This document shows positions 20,092 through 28,771 of a stretch of 64,000 nt of DNA, in pieces. Under the pieces are notes generated by a model. That model was given only the letters and a program-made list of their open reading frames with translations. It was not told the origin of the DNA and did not search any database. Both the position numbers and the translations under genes were made by a program. The first letter of the stretch is position 1. Every line of letters begins with the position of its first letter. The DNA comes from Pseudomonas putida (GTDB taxonomy: Bacteria > Pseudomonadota > Gammaproteobacteria > Pseudomonadales > Pseudomonadaceae), in assembly GCF_028682395.1 (NCBI RefSeq), contig NZ_JANHLC010000001.1, positions 558,001 to 622,000 of the forward strand. The letters are read 5' to 3'.

Positions 20092-20940
20092 TCAGAACAC
20101 CACGGTCTTGTTGCCATGCACCAGCACGCGGTCTTCCAGGTGATAGCGCAAGCCGCGCGCCAGCACCATTTTTTCGACGTCACGACCAAACCGCACCATA
20201 TCCTCGATGCTGTCGCTGTGGCTGACACGCACCACGTCCTGTTCGATGATCGGACCGGCATCCAACTCTTCGGTCACATAGTGGCACGTTGCGCCGATCA
20301 ACTTGACGCCACGCAGGGACGCCTGGTGATAAGGCTTGGCACCTACGAACGAAGGCAGGAAGCTGTGGTGGATATTGATGACCTTGTGTGCGTACTCGGT
20401 GCACAGCGCCGGCGGCAGGATCTGCATGTAACGCGCCAGTACGACCACTTCGGCGTCATGGTGCTTGACCAGGCGGGAGACCTCGGCAAAGGCCGGCTCC
20501 TTGTTCTGCGGCTCGACCGGTACATGGTAGTAAGGAATGCCATGCCACTCGACCATGCTGCGCAGGTCATTGTGGTTGGAGATCACACAGGCGATATCGC
20601 AATCGAGTTCGTCGCTGTGCCAGCGGTGCAGCAAATCGGCCAGGCAGTGCGATTCGCGGCTGGCCATCAACACCACACGCTTTTTCTGTGCGGTGTCGGT
20701 GATGCGCCAGACCATGGAAAACTCTTCGGCGATCGGCGCAAACGCCTCACGAAAGGCCTCCAGGCCGAACGGCAGAGAGTCGGCACGAATCTCGTGACGC
20801 ATAAAGAACCAACCGCTGTGGGTGTCCGAGTGATGGCTCGCTTCAGTGATCCAGCCGTTGTGGGACGCCAGAAAGTTACTGACTTTGGCAACGATACCGA
20901 CACCGTCTGGGCAAGCAATCACCAGCCGAAAAGTGCGCAT
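20092..20940 (-). CDS. purU: Formyltetrahydrofolate deformylase
   Basis: 282 residues. An N-terminal ACT domain (MRTFRLVIACPDGVGIVAKVSNFL) is followed by a formyl-transferase fold with HNDLRSMVEWHGIPYYHVP, NIHHSFLPSFVGAKPYHQA and GATCHYVTEELDAGPIIEQD, which hold the catalytic Asn/His/Asp. PurU hydrolyses 10-formyl-THF to formate and THF, balancing one-carbon pools, with the ACT domain responding to Gly/Met. GGAGTTTCC precedes the ATG at 20940; an upstream in-frame ATG to 21018 lacks support. Confidence 0.94.
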   Translation of the reverse strand: MRTFRLVIACPDGVGIVAKVSNFLASHNGWITEASHHSDTHSGWFFMRHEIRADSLPFGLEAFREAFAPIAEEFSMVWRITDTAQKKRVVLMASRESHCLADLLHRWHSDELDCDIACVISNHNDLRSMVEWHGIPYYHVPVEPQNKEPAFAEVSRLVKHHDAEVVVLARYMQILPPALCTEYAHKVINIHHSFLPSFVGAKPYHQASLRGVKLIGATCHYVTEELDAGPIIEQDVVRVSHSDSIEDMVRFGRDVEKMVLARGLRYHLEDRVLVHGNKTVVF

Positions 20941-21282
20941 GAGGGGGAAACTCCAGAACTTCGCAAAGGCGGCCATTCTAGCGATTACGCCAGCAAAATT
21001 GCAGTACTCAATGAGCATTAATCGCCCCGCCCGCCTGAGCGGTCGGCGCTAGTTACTCTTAGCCCCCGTGCCGGACGACCAAGCTGTTAGTCGCCGCACT
21101 GAAATGCCCGCACCGATTAACCAGCACAATAGGCCTTCTAATTAATTTGGCATATCAGTTAGGAGTGTAAGGTTTTTTCAAACATTTAATATAGAGGCCG
21201 TTATTTTGTTTACTTGCTGAAACTGTCTGACTATTATTACGCCACATCCCCCTATAACCCGCCTCCAACATAAGGTAGCCCC
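20941..21282. other. AT-rich region between purU and mvaT
   Basis: About 340 bases holding the divergent promoters. From about 21110 to 21240 it is strikingly AT-rich (AATTAATTTGGCATAT, TTTTTTCAAACATTTAATAT), unlike the neighbouring genes. MvaT binds such DNA, so this may be an autoregulatory site. No gene found. Confidence 0.5.
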
Positions 21283-21660
21283 ATGTCCCTGATCAACGAA
21301 TATCGCGCCACAGAAGAAGCTATCAAAGAGCTGAAGGCCCGCCTGGAAAGCCTGTCCCAAGACGGCAAACTTCAAGCTGAGCTGGAGTTCGAAGAAAAGC
21401 TGCGCAAACTGATGGCGGAAAACGGTAAGTCGCTGCGTGACATCATTGCCTTGCTGGATCCGGATGCAAAAACCAGCAAAGCACCACGCGCCGCCGCCAA
21501 AACTACCGGCACCAAGCGTGCCCGTAAGGTCAAGCAGTACAAGAACCCACACAATGGCGAAGTCATTGAAACCAAAGGCGGCAACCACAAGACGCTGAAA
21601 GAGTGGAAAGCCAAGTGGGGCAGCGACGTCGTTGAAGGTTGGGCAACCCTGCTGGGCTAA
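21283..21660 (+). CDS. mvaT: MvaT family H-NS-like xenogeneic silencer
   Basis: 125 residues. The N-terminal 60 residues form the coiled-coil oligomerisation domain (MSLINEYRATEEAIKELKARLESLS...), a basic linker rich in Lys/Arg/Ala runs about 62-85, and the C-terminal DNA-binding domain contains KQYKNPHNGEVIETKGGNHKTLKEWKAKWG, where the Lys and G-G-N loop insert into the AT-rich minor groove. MvaT coats foreign AT-rich DNA and represses it; the AT-rich gene at about 51 kb is a plausible target. The paralogue MvaU/MvaV is very similar, so the letter is not certain. Upstream AT-rich DNA suggests autoregulation. Confidence 0.93.
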   Translation: MSLINEYRATEEAIKELKARLESLSQDGKLQAELEFEEKLRKLMAENGKSLRDIIALLDPDAKTSKAPRAAAKTTGTKRARKVKQYKNPHNGEVIETKGGNHKTLKEWKAKWGSDVVEGWATLLG

Positions 21661-21703
21661 ATGCCAGAGGCGTGCGACGCCGACTCGCGACGCGCAGCTC
21701 TTC

Positions 21704-21735
21704 AAAAAAAACGCCAGTTCACTGGCGTTTTTTTA
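21704..21735. terminator. Bidirectional terminator between mvaT and sbcB
   Basis: A8, stem ACGCCAGT-TC-ACTGGCGT and a T7 tract. Symmetric, so it can serve mvaT on the plus strand and sbcB on the minus strand. Confidence 0.92.
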
Positions 21736-21770
21736 TTCCCGCCTTTTCTCGCTCGGCGGGCCTTATCCGT

Positions 21771-23198
21771 TCAAAGCCCCAATCTTTCGCGCAATGAGCG
21801 TGCATAGGCCTGCCACTGATCAAGTACCTGACCCTGCTCGGCAGTCGCACTAGCGCGTAATTGAGCCATGGCCTCGCTAAAACTATCCAAGGTATTCGGT
21901 GCACCGTATTCGGGCTTCGTCAAACGCTGCCGGCAAAATTCCAGCCAGCGCTGTTGCTCCTGAATATCGAGGGTCTCGGGAAAGTTGCGCGCCCGATAAC
22001 GAAATAACAACTCGGGCAAACGTTCATCATCAAATGGCCAAGCACTCTGGGCCAATTGCTGCGGGTCGGCCACACGCACTTGCTCGCATAAACGCCGGTC
22101 TCGGTCCCCCAGAAATCCGTCGTACAACTGCTGCTCGGGATCTTCACTGGGGGTAAAGTCTTCCTGCGCATAAAGCGCCGCTAGTTTCTCTTGCCAAACT
22201 TGTTGCTGCTCAATCAATTGCTCAGCCCGACGCTGCTGCACCGCCATATCAAGCTGCAGGCGCTGCTGATCCTGCGCACGCAACACAGTGAGCGGCGCCA
22301 CGACCGGGCAACGGTTGATATGAATCAGTTTGAGCGGGACCGGTAATTGCCCCGGCGCCAGGTCGTCATGCCGCTGATACAAGCGCTGGCGCAGGCTCTC
22401 GGCATCCAGTTCCAGCAAGGGCTGCGGATCGAGCCCCAGGTCACAGACAATCAGTGCATTACGGTTGCGCGGGTGCCAGGCCAGCGGCAGGACCACTCCC
22501 AGAAAATGCCGCGCGGCAGAAAAACGCCCGGAAATATGCACCATGGGCTGCAGCAGCCGGATCTGATCCATGACCCGCTGCTTGCTGCGCAGTTGAAACA
22601 GCCAGTCATACAGGCGCGGCTGCCGCTCACGAATCAGCCGCGCCAGGGCGATGGTCGCGCGCACGTCGGACAGCGCATCGTGGGCCTGGCCATGGTCAAT
22701 GCCATTGGCCGCAGTCAAACGCTCCAACCGCAGGGTGACCCGCCCCTCCTCTTCGGGCCAGGTAATGCCTTCGGGACGCAGCGCATAGGCAGTGCGCACC
22801 ACGTCGATCAGGTCCCAACGGCTATTACCGCCCTGCCACTCGCGCGCATAGGGATCGAAGAAGTTGCGATACAGGCTGTAGCGCGTGACCTCATCGTCAA
22901 ACCGCAACGTGTTGTAACCGGCGCCACAGGTGCCGGGGCGGGCCAGCTCGGCATGGACGCGGGTGATGAAGTCCGCCTCGACCAGGCCCCGCTCGGCCAG
23001 GCAATCGGGCGTGATGCCGGTAATCATGCTGGCCATCGGGTGCGGCAGAATATCGTCGCTGGGCCGGCAGTACAGATTCACGGGCGCTTCAATTTCATTG
23101 AGCTCGGCATCCGTGCGAATGCCCGCGACCTGCAACGCACGGTCGCAACGCGGCGTGATGCCGGTGGTTTCATAGTCGTACCAGAAGATCGAAGTCAC
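21771..23198 (-). CDS. sbcB: Exodeoxyribonuclease I
   Basis: 475 residues, the same length as E. coli ExoI. The DnaQ-type ExoI motif WYDYETTG carries the metal-binding Asp and Glu; ANGIDHGQAHDALSDVRATIALA provides ExoIII with the catalytic His and Asp. Downstream SH3-like and helical domains (FSAARHFLG...PLAWHPRNRNALIVCDL) are present. It degrades single-stranded DNA 3' to 5' in repair and recombination. I place the start at GTG 23198, because AGGACAGGCCC lies just upstream, while the ATG 15 bases earlier has no ribosome site. Confidence 0.93.
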   Translation of the reverse strand: MTSIFWYDYETTGITPRCDRALQVAGIRTDAELNEIEAPVNLYCRPSDDILPHPMASMITGITPDCLAERGLVEADFITRVHAELARPGTCGAGYNTLRFDDEVTRYSLYRNFFDPYAREWQGGNSRWDLIDVVRTAYALRPEGITWPEEEGRVTLRLERLTAANGIDHGQAHDALSDVRATIALARLIRERQPRLYDWLFQLRSKQRVMDQIRLLQPMVHISGRFSAARHFLGVVLPLAWHPRNRNALIVCDLGLDPQPLLELDAESLRQRLYQRHDDLAPGQLPVPLKLIHINRCPVVAPLTVLRAQDQQRLQLDMAVQQRRAEQLIEQQQVWQEKLAALYAQEDFTPSEDPEQQLYDGFLGDRDRRLCEQVRVADPQQLAQSAWPFDDERLPELLFRYRARNFPETLDIQEQQRWLEFCRQRLTKPEYGAPNTLDSFSEAMAQLRASATAEQGQVLDQWQAYARSLRERLGL

Positions 23199-23387
23199 GG
23201 GCCTGTCCTGCATTTGAAAGTGCGGGGAAGTCTAGGGGCTGGGGATGACCAGCTCAATCCATGGCGTACTGCTATATCGATACGATGCAAGTTAAGTTGC
23301 TTCACGCGCCGCTGCTGGCTAGCATCGGCCTGCCTGCTCAGCCCCGTCGCACCGACCCGCACTCAGGTCCCGCCAAGGAAAGCCACG

Positions 23388-24077
23388 CTGCCAGCTCCCC
23401 TCGATACCCGCTATCAGGTCGAAACGCCCGAAGGCATCGATCTACGCCTGCACCCCGCCGGACTGATGTCCCGGGCGATGGCCTTCGCCATTGATTTAGG
23501 CCTGCGCGCAGGGATTTTTGCCGGACTGCTCTTTGCGCTAGCCTGGCTGGGTAATCTGGGGCTTGGCCTGGGCTCGATCCTGCTGTTTATACTCAGTTGG
23601 TGGTACATGGTGCTGTTCGAAGTACTCAACCAGGGAAGTTCGCCCGGCAAGCAGATCATGGGCCTGCGGGTCGTACACGACGATGGCACGCCTATCGATT
23701 GGCCCGCCTCGCTGATCCGCAATCTGCTACGCGTGGTTGATATGCTGCCGTTCGGCTATTGCCTGGGTGCCATCACCTGCCTGCAACACCCCAACTTCAA
23801 GCGCCTCGGCGACCTCGCCGCCGGCACGCTGGTGATCTACCGCGAGCGGCCCAAGCCGCGCCCACAACTGCCCCAAGCACCGCCACGCCAAGCCCCCTTC
23901 GTGCTCAAGCTCGAGGAGCAACGGGCCATTCTCGGTTTTGCCGAGCGCCAGAGCCAGCTATCTGCGGCCCGGGCCCGCGAGCTGGCGGCCATCCTCGCCG
24001 AACCACTGGCAGTGCCTGCAGAACAAGCGCCCAACGAAATCAACAGCCTGGCCCGCGGCCTCCTGGGGCCGACGTGA
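23388..24077 (+). CDS. RDD-domain membrane protein, apparent CTG start
   Basis: About 229 residues. An RDD domain (LMSRAMAFAIDLGLRAG, WWYMVLFEVLNQGSSPGKQIMGLRVV) spans residues 25-165 with three membrane helices; a charged, Pro-rich C-terminal tail follows. The reading frame is open far upstream but contains no in-frame ATG, GTG or TTG between 23223 and the conserved block DTRYQVETPEG. An AAGGAA ribosome site at 23375-23380 is correctly spaced for CTG 23388 (or ACG 23385). The first in-frame ATG (23466) would delete conserved residues. It is the first gene of the overlapping MoxR/DUF58 operon, with GTGA overlap to the next. Role unknown; RDD proteins are integral membrane proteins, some transporter-linked. 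Confidence 0.75.
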   Translation: MPAPLDTRYQVETPEGIDLRLHPAGLMSRAMAFAIDLGLRAGIFAGLLFALAWLGNLGLGLGSILLFILSWWYMVLFEVLNQGSSPGKQIMGLRVVHDDGTPIDWPASLIRNLLRVVDMLPFGYCLGAITCLQHPNFKRLGDLAAGTLVIYRERPKPRPQLPQAPPRQAPFVLKLEEQRAILGFAERQSQLSAARARELAAILAEPLAVPAEQAPNEINSLARGLLGPT

Positions 24078-25054
24078 AGCAAAGCCAGTTCGAAACCCGA
24101 CACCAGCCCCAGTGGCAGCGCTTCGAGCAACTGCTGGGCCGGCTGGAGCGAGGCAAGGCCCGGGCCGATGAATGCCGCCAGTTTCCCCAGGACTACCGGC
24201 GCCTTTGCCAACACCTGGCCCTGGCCCGCGAACGCGGCTACAGCAGTTACCTGGTCGACCCGCTGGAGCAACTGGCCCTGCGTGGCCACCAGCAGTTCTA
24301 TCGCCATCGCAGCCAGGCCGGCGCGCAGTTGCTCGGTTTTGTACTCGCCGGTTTTCCGCAGTTGGTCCGCCAGCAGTGGCGCTTTGTACTGGCCTCCAGC
24401 CTGCTGTTTTTCGGCAGCCTGCTAAGCATTGCCCTGCTGATCCAGTTCTATCCCGACCTGGTCTATAGCGTGGTGGACACCGCGCAGGTCGAGCAGATGC
24501 AAAACATGTACGACCCCGCTTCCAGCCGCCTGGGGCGCTCGGCCGAGCGGGCGGCCAGCGAAGACTGGATGATGTTCGGCTACTACATCATGCACAACAT
24601 CGGCATCGCCTTTCAGACCTTCGCCGGCGGCCTGCTGTTCGGCCTGGGCAGCGGCTTCTTCCTGCTGTTCAATGGGTTGGCGATCGGGGCGATTGCCGGC
24701 CATCTGACACAGATCGGTTATGGCCAGACGTTCTGGTCCTTCGTGATCGGCCACGGCGCCTTCGAACTGACCGCCATCGCCCTGGCCGGTGCCGCCGGCC
24801 TGCAGATGGGCTGGGCACTGCTGGCGCCCGGCCGCCTGCCCCGCAGCGAAGCCCTGCGCCTGGCCGCCAGGCAGGGGGTGCGGATGATCGGCGGGGTCAC
24901 CCTGTTTCTCCTGATCGCGGCCTTTATAGAAGCCTACTGGTCCTCCATGACCGCGCCCTCACCGGGCCTCAAGTACCTGGTCGGCGCCGCCCTCTGGCTG
25001 CTGGTCGCGGCCTATCTGATCGGCGCCGGACGCCAACGCCATGCGCCTGTCTGA
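24074..25054 (+). CDS. SpoIIM-like (DUF95) integral membrane protein
   Basis: 326 residues starting at GTG 24074, within the RDD stop (GTGA). The N-terminal 100 residues are soluble and Arg/Gln-rich; five or so membrane helices follow (about 110-130, 195-215, 220-245, 250-275, 285-320). The segment FGYYIMHNIGIAFQTFAGGLLFGLGSGFFLLFNGLAIGAIAGHL is the stage II sporulation protein M / DUF95 signature (N-I-G-x-A-x-x-x-F-A-x-G). In non-sporulating bacteria the family is found next to RDD and MoxR genes; function unknown. Overlaps the next gene by 14 bases. Confidence 0.85.
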   Translation: MKQSQFETRHQPQWQRFEQLLGRLERGKARADECRQFPQDYRRLCQHLALARERGYSSYLVDPLEQLALRGHQQFYRHRSQAGAQLLGFVLAGFPQLVRQQWRFVLASSLLFFGSLLSIALLIQFYPDLVYSVVDTAQVEQMQNMYDPASSRLGRSAERAASEDWMMFGYYIMHNIGIAFQTFAGGLLFGLGSGFFLLFNGLAIGAIAGHLTQIGYGQTFWSFVIGHGAFELTAIALAGAAGLQMGWALLAPGRLPRSEALRLAARQGVRMIGGVTLFLLIAAFIEAYWSSMTAPSPGLKYLVGAALWLLVAAYLIGAGRQRHAPV

Positions 25055-26585
25055 CGCCAGCGTGGCGATTCGCCCGCGCAGTACCTGGGAAGCCATGGAC
25101 CTGGGCGTCCTGATGGCACAGCAGCAGCGGCGCTTGCTGATGGCCAGTTGGGCGCTGGTCAGCCTGCCGGTGTTTCTCCTGCTCAGCCTGGTGTTCTGGG
25201 AATCGCCGTCGACGGCCATGTTGCTGTTCTGGTGGCTCAAGCCGGCCTTCGAGCGACTGCCTCTTTATATTCTCTCCACCAGCCTGTTCGGCGAAACGCC
25301 GACTCTGGGCCAGGCCCTGCGCGAATTCCCGCGCCTGCTCAAACCGCAATGGCTGGCCAGCCTGACCTGGCGTCGGTTCAGCCTGAGCCGCAGCTTCACC
25401 CTGCCGGTCCAGCAACTCGAAGGCCTGTCTGGCAATGCCCGCCAGCAGCGTCTGGCGGTGCTGCGCCGGGGCAATATCCAGGCGCCACGCTGGCTGACGC
25501 TGATCGGCCTGCACCTGGAGGGCGTGTTCTGGATTGGCCTGATTGGCCTGCTCTACCTGTTCCTGCCGTCACAGGTCGAGCAGGACTGGAGCTGGCAAAA
25601 ACTGCTGGCCGGCAGCGACCAGCAATGGCGCTGGCTCGAACACCTGAGCAACAGTCTCTACGCCCTGGTCCTGGTGATTTGGGAGCCGATCTACGTGGCC
25701 TGCGGCTTCAGCCTGTACCTCAACCGACGCACCGCCCTCGAAGCCTGGGATATCGAACTGGTCTTTCGCCGCCTGCGCCAGCGCCTCAGTGGCGTGGCCG
25801 CTGCCTTGCTGATCGCCACGAGCCTGTGCCTGCTCACACCACCGCCTGCCGCCTGGGCCGCTGAACCCGAAGGACCGGACAGCCCGCGCCTGCTACAACA
25901 ACCGCTGAACAGCCAGGCTGCGCGCCAGGCCATCGAGAACATCCTCGCCGCCCCGCCCTTCAAGAACCCGCAGACCGTCACCCGCTGGCGCCTGATCGAA
26001 ACCGCCAAGCCGGCCGAAAAGCCCCAGGACAGCCCGCCACCCGAATGGCTGAAACGCTGGCTCGAAGGCTTCGACGGCCAGTGGCTGGCCACTCTGGCCA
26101 AAGCCATTGAAGTGCTGCTTTGGGGGAGCCTGATCGCCGCCCTTGCCCTAGTGGTCTATCGCTACCGTGAGTGGCTACAGGCCTTTGTCAGCCGCCGCCC
26201 GAAACCACGACTGAACACCCGGCGCGAGACACCACCCCAACTGTTCGGGCTGGCCGTCGGCGCCGAAACCCTACCGGACGATATCGCCAGCACCGCCGAG
26301 CGCCTGTGGGCCAGCCAACCGCGCGAGGCGCTGGGGCTGTTGTACCGCGGGCTGTTGAGCCATCTGTTGCATGACTGGCACCTGCCCCTCAAGGACGCCG
26401 ACACCGAAGGCCAGGTGCTGCAGCGGGTCGCCTTGCTCCAGCAACCGGCACTGAAGGAGTACAGCCAGGCCCTGACCCAGCACTGGCAAAACCTTGCCTA
26501 TGGCCATCGCCTGCCCTCGGCGCACGTGCAGCAACAACTCTGCGCCGGCTGGCGGCAACTGTTCGACCGGGAGCCACGCCCATGA
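25041..26585 (+). CDS. DUF4129 membrane protein
   Basis: 514 residues. Membrane helices lie near 35-60, 150-175, 215-235, 258-278 and 360-378; between about 275 and 355 is an exported loop rich in Pro and Ala. The C-terminal cytoplasmic domain (RLWASQPREALGLLYRGLLSHLLHDWHLPLKDADTEGQVLQRV) is the DUF4129 pattern. In other bacteria such domains occur with transglutaminase-like or MoxR/DUF58 genes. Start 25041 is embedded in the previous gene, a sign of translational coupling. Function unknown. Confidence 0.85.
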   Translation: MRLSDASVAIRPRSTWEAMDLGVLMAQQQRRLLMASWALVSLPVFLLLSLVFWESPSTAMLLFWWLKPAFERLPLYILSTSLFGETPTLGQALREFPRLLKPQWLASLTWRRFSLSRSFTLPVQQLEGLSGNARQQRLAVLRRGNIQAPRWLTLIGLHLEGVFWIGLIGLLYLFLPSQVEQDWSWQKLLAGSDQQWRWLEHLSNSLYALVLVIWEPIYVACGFSLYLNRRTALEAWDIELVFRRLRQRLSGVAAALLIATSLCLLTPPPAAWAAEPEGPDSPRLLQQPLNSQAARQAIENILAAPPFKNPQTVTRWRLIETAKPAEKPQDSPPPEWLKRWLEGFDGQWLATLAKAIEVLLWGSLIAALALVVYRYREWLQAFVSRRPKPRLNTRRETPPQLFGLAVGAETLPDDIASTAERLWASQPREALGLLYRGLLSHLLHDWHLPLKDADTEGQVLQRVALLQQPALKEYSQALTQHWQNLAYGHRLPSAHVQQQLCAGWRQLFDREPRP

Positions 26586-27745
26586 CCCGGCGTACGGCGA
26601 CGCTACTCGGCCTGTTGCTCCTGGTGCTGGCCGCCTGCCTGGGGCTGTTCCTGTACAAGCACATCGAGCCTTATCAACAAGTCATCGACCACGGTCCGGC
26701 GCCCGAAGCCAGGAGCAACCCCTACCTGGCCGCCGAACATTTCCTGCGCGGGCGCGGGCTCAATGTCACCCACGCCAGCAGCCTGGGTGTGCTCTCTCGA
26801 CTCGAAACCCGCCAGGAGAGCCTGTTGCTGCTGGGCCCGCGCGGTAATCTGTCGGCCCGCCAGGTCGATGACCTGCTCCAGTGGGTCACGACCGGCGGGC
26901 GCCTTCTTGTGGCCGCCGAGAAAAACTGGGACCCGGACAGCGGCCAAAGCGGCGACCCGCTCCTCGACCGCCTGGGCGTGCAACTCTGGCTCAGCAAGGA
27001 TCTCAAGGACGACCCCGCCCAGGTGCCTGACGAGCCATTCCCGAGCCTGACCAAGCTCTATCTGGAACACGAACCTACCCCCGCCTACTTCGGCTTTATC
27101 CCCGAGTTGCACCTCGAGGACCCGGATAACCAGGCCCGGGCCTGGGCCAACAGCGCAGGCGCGACCCATTTGATGCAACTGGACCATGGCCTGGGAACCA
27201 TCACCGTGGTCAGTGACGCCAACCTCTGGAAAAACCCGACCATCGCCCAGTACGACAATGCCTGGCTGCTCTGGTACCTGACCCAGGACAGTAACGTGAC
27301 CCTGGTCTTAAACACTGCCCACGACAATCTGCTCAGCCAGTTGTGGCGCTATTTCCCCCAGGCCCTACTGGCCTTGCTGGCCCTGGTCGGCCTGTGGCTC
27401 TGGCATATCGGCCTGCGCCAGGGCCCGTTGCAGGCCCCCACGCCCCTGGCCCGACGCCAGTTGCTGGAGCATTTGCGCGCCAGTGCCGACTTTCTCCTGC
27501 GCCGCAGCGGCCAGACAACCTTGCTGCATAACCTGCAGCAAGATATCCAGCGCCGTGCCCGGCTGCGTTATCCCGGCTTTGAACGCCTGCCCGTGGCCGA
27601 ACAATGGCAGGTGCTGTCGCGCCTGACCCGCCAACCGACCAGCGCCATCAGCCAGGCCCTGCGCCCACGACCGAAGGAGCGCCTGTCCAGCGCCGACTTC
27701 TGCCGCCAGGTCGCGCACCTGCAAACCCTCAGGAATGCCTTATGA
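26582..27745 (+). CDS. DUF4350-domain membrane-anchored protein
   Basis: 387 residues. One N-terminal helix (about 7-24) anchors a periplasmic domain; residues about 35-215 (NPYLAAEHFLRGRGLNV ... LLLLGPRGNLSARQVDDLLQWVTTGGRLLV) match DUF4350, which has a GATase/ThuA-like alpha-beta fold with a G-G-R-L-L segment but no obvious catalytic Cys. A second helix is near 257-277, leaving about 110 cytoplasmic residues. ATGA overlaps link it to both neighbours. Partner of the DUF4129 and MoxR genes; function unknown. Confidence 0.82.
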   Translation: MTRRTATLLGLLLLVLAACLGLFLYKHIEPYQQVIDHGPAPEARSNPYLAAEHFLRGRGLNVTHASSLGVLSRLETRQESLLLLGPRGNLSARQVDDLLQWVTTGGRLLVAAEKNWDPDSGQSGDPLLDRLGVQLWLSKDLKDDPAQVPDEPFPSLTKLYLEHEPTPAYFGFIPELHLEDPDNQARAWANSAGATHLMQLDHGLGTITVVSDANLWKNPTIAQYDNAWLLWYLTQDSNVTLVLNTAHDNLLSQLWRYFPQALLALLALVGLWLWHIGLRQGPLQAPTPLARRQLLEHLRASADFLLRRSGQTTLLHNLQQDIQRRARLRYPGFERLPVAEQWQVLSRLTRQPTSAISQALRPRPKERLSSADFCRQVAHLQTLRNAL

Positions 27746-28758
27746 GCGAAGAATTGCCGCACACCCCGCCTGCCCTCGACCCGCAGGAACATGCCGCCCA
27801 GCAGCGCCAGCGGGCCAGCCACCTGGCCCAGGCCCTGCGGGTGGAACTGAACAAGGCAGTGATCGGCCAACAGGCCGTGATCGACGATGTGCTGACCGCG
27901 CTGATCGCCGGTGGTCATGTGCTGCTTGAGGGTGTACCGGGGCTGGGCAAGACCCTGCTGGTCCGCGCCCTGGCCCGATGTTTTGGCGGTGAATTCGCCC
28001 GGATCCAGTTCACCCCCGACCTGATGCCCAGCGATGTCACCGGCCATGCGGTCTACGACCTGCAAAGCGAGCAGTTCAAGCTGCGCAAGGGGCCGCTGTT
28101 CACCAACCTGTTGCTGGCCGACGAAATCAACCGGGCACCGGCCAAGACCCAGGCCGCCCTGCTCGAAGCCATGCAGGAACGCCAGGTCACCCTTGAAGGC
28201 CGGGCCTTGCCCATCGCCCAGCCTTTTATGGTGCTCGCGACGCAAAACCCAATCGAGCAAGAAGGTACCTACCCGCTGCCCGAAGCCGAACTCGACCGGT
28301 TTATGCTCAAGCTGCGGATGGACTACCCTGCCGCCGACGAGGAGCTGGAGATGGTCCGCCAGGTCACCCACTCGACCCGCGCCGATATGCTCGATGTGCA
28401 ACCCCTGCGCACCGTGCTCCAGGCCAAGGACGTCCTGGCCCTGCAACGCATTGCCAGTGACCTGCCGCTGGATGAGCACGTGCTCGACTACGCCGTGCGC
28501 CTGGCGCGCGCCACCCGCGACTGGCCGGGCCTGACCCTGGGCGCCGGGCCGCGCGCCTCCATCGCTCTGGTACGCGGCGGTCGTGCCCGAGCCCTACTGC
28601 GCGGCGGCGACTTTGTCCTGCCCGACGACATCAAGGGCTGTGCGCTGGCAGTGTTGCGCCACCGCGTGCGCGTTGCGCCGGAGCTGGATATCGAAGGCCT
28701 CTCGGCCGAGCAAGTGCTCAGGCAGTTGCTCGACCAGGTCCCGGCACCGCGACTATGA
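27742..28758 (+). CDS. MoxR-family AAA+ ATPase
   Basis: 338 residues. Walker A GVPGLGKT at 64-71, Walker B LLLADEIN at 123-130, sensor 1 ATQNPIEQEGTYPLPEAELDRF and a C-terminal lid with ARATRDWPGLTLGAGPRASIALVRG are all complete. MoxR ATPases act as chaperones that assemble or activate protein complexes, usually with a von Willebrand factor A partner; the DUF58 gene 13 bases downstream is that partner by context. Start ATG 27742 overlaps the preceding stop (ATGA), and the longer frame reading upstream overlaps DUF4350. Confidence 0.93.
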   Translation: MSEELPHTPPALDPQEHAAQQRQRASHLAQALRVELNKAVIGQQAVIDDVLTALIAGGHVLLEGVPGLGKTLLVRALARCFGGEFARIQFTPDLMPSDVTGHAVYDLQSEQFKLRKGPLFTNLLLADEINRAPAKTQAALLEAMQERQVTLEGRALPIAQPFMVLATQNPIEQEGTYPLPEAELDRFMLKLRMDYPAADEELEMVRQVTHSTRADMLDVQPLRTVLQAKDVLALQRIASDLPLDEHVLDYAVRLARATRDWPGLTLGAGPRASIALVRGGRARALLRGGDFVLPDDIKGCALAVLRHRVRVAPELDIEGLSAEQVLRQLLDQVPAPRL

Positions 28759-28771
28759 GTAGCCTTCGTCG

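Noticed and set aside
21178..21705. 175-codon frame opposite mvaT
   Set aside because: Shadow of mvaT; crosses its terminator.
22347..23384. Upstream extension of the RDD frame
   Set aside because: Antisense to sbcB; the real coding part begins near 23388.
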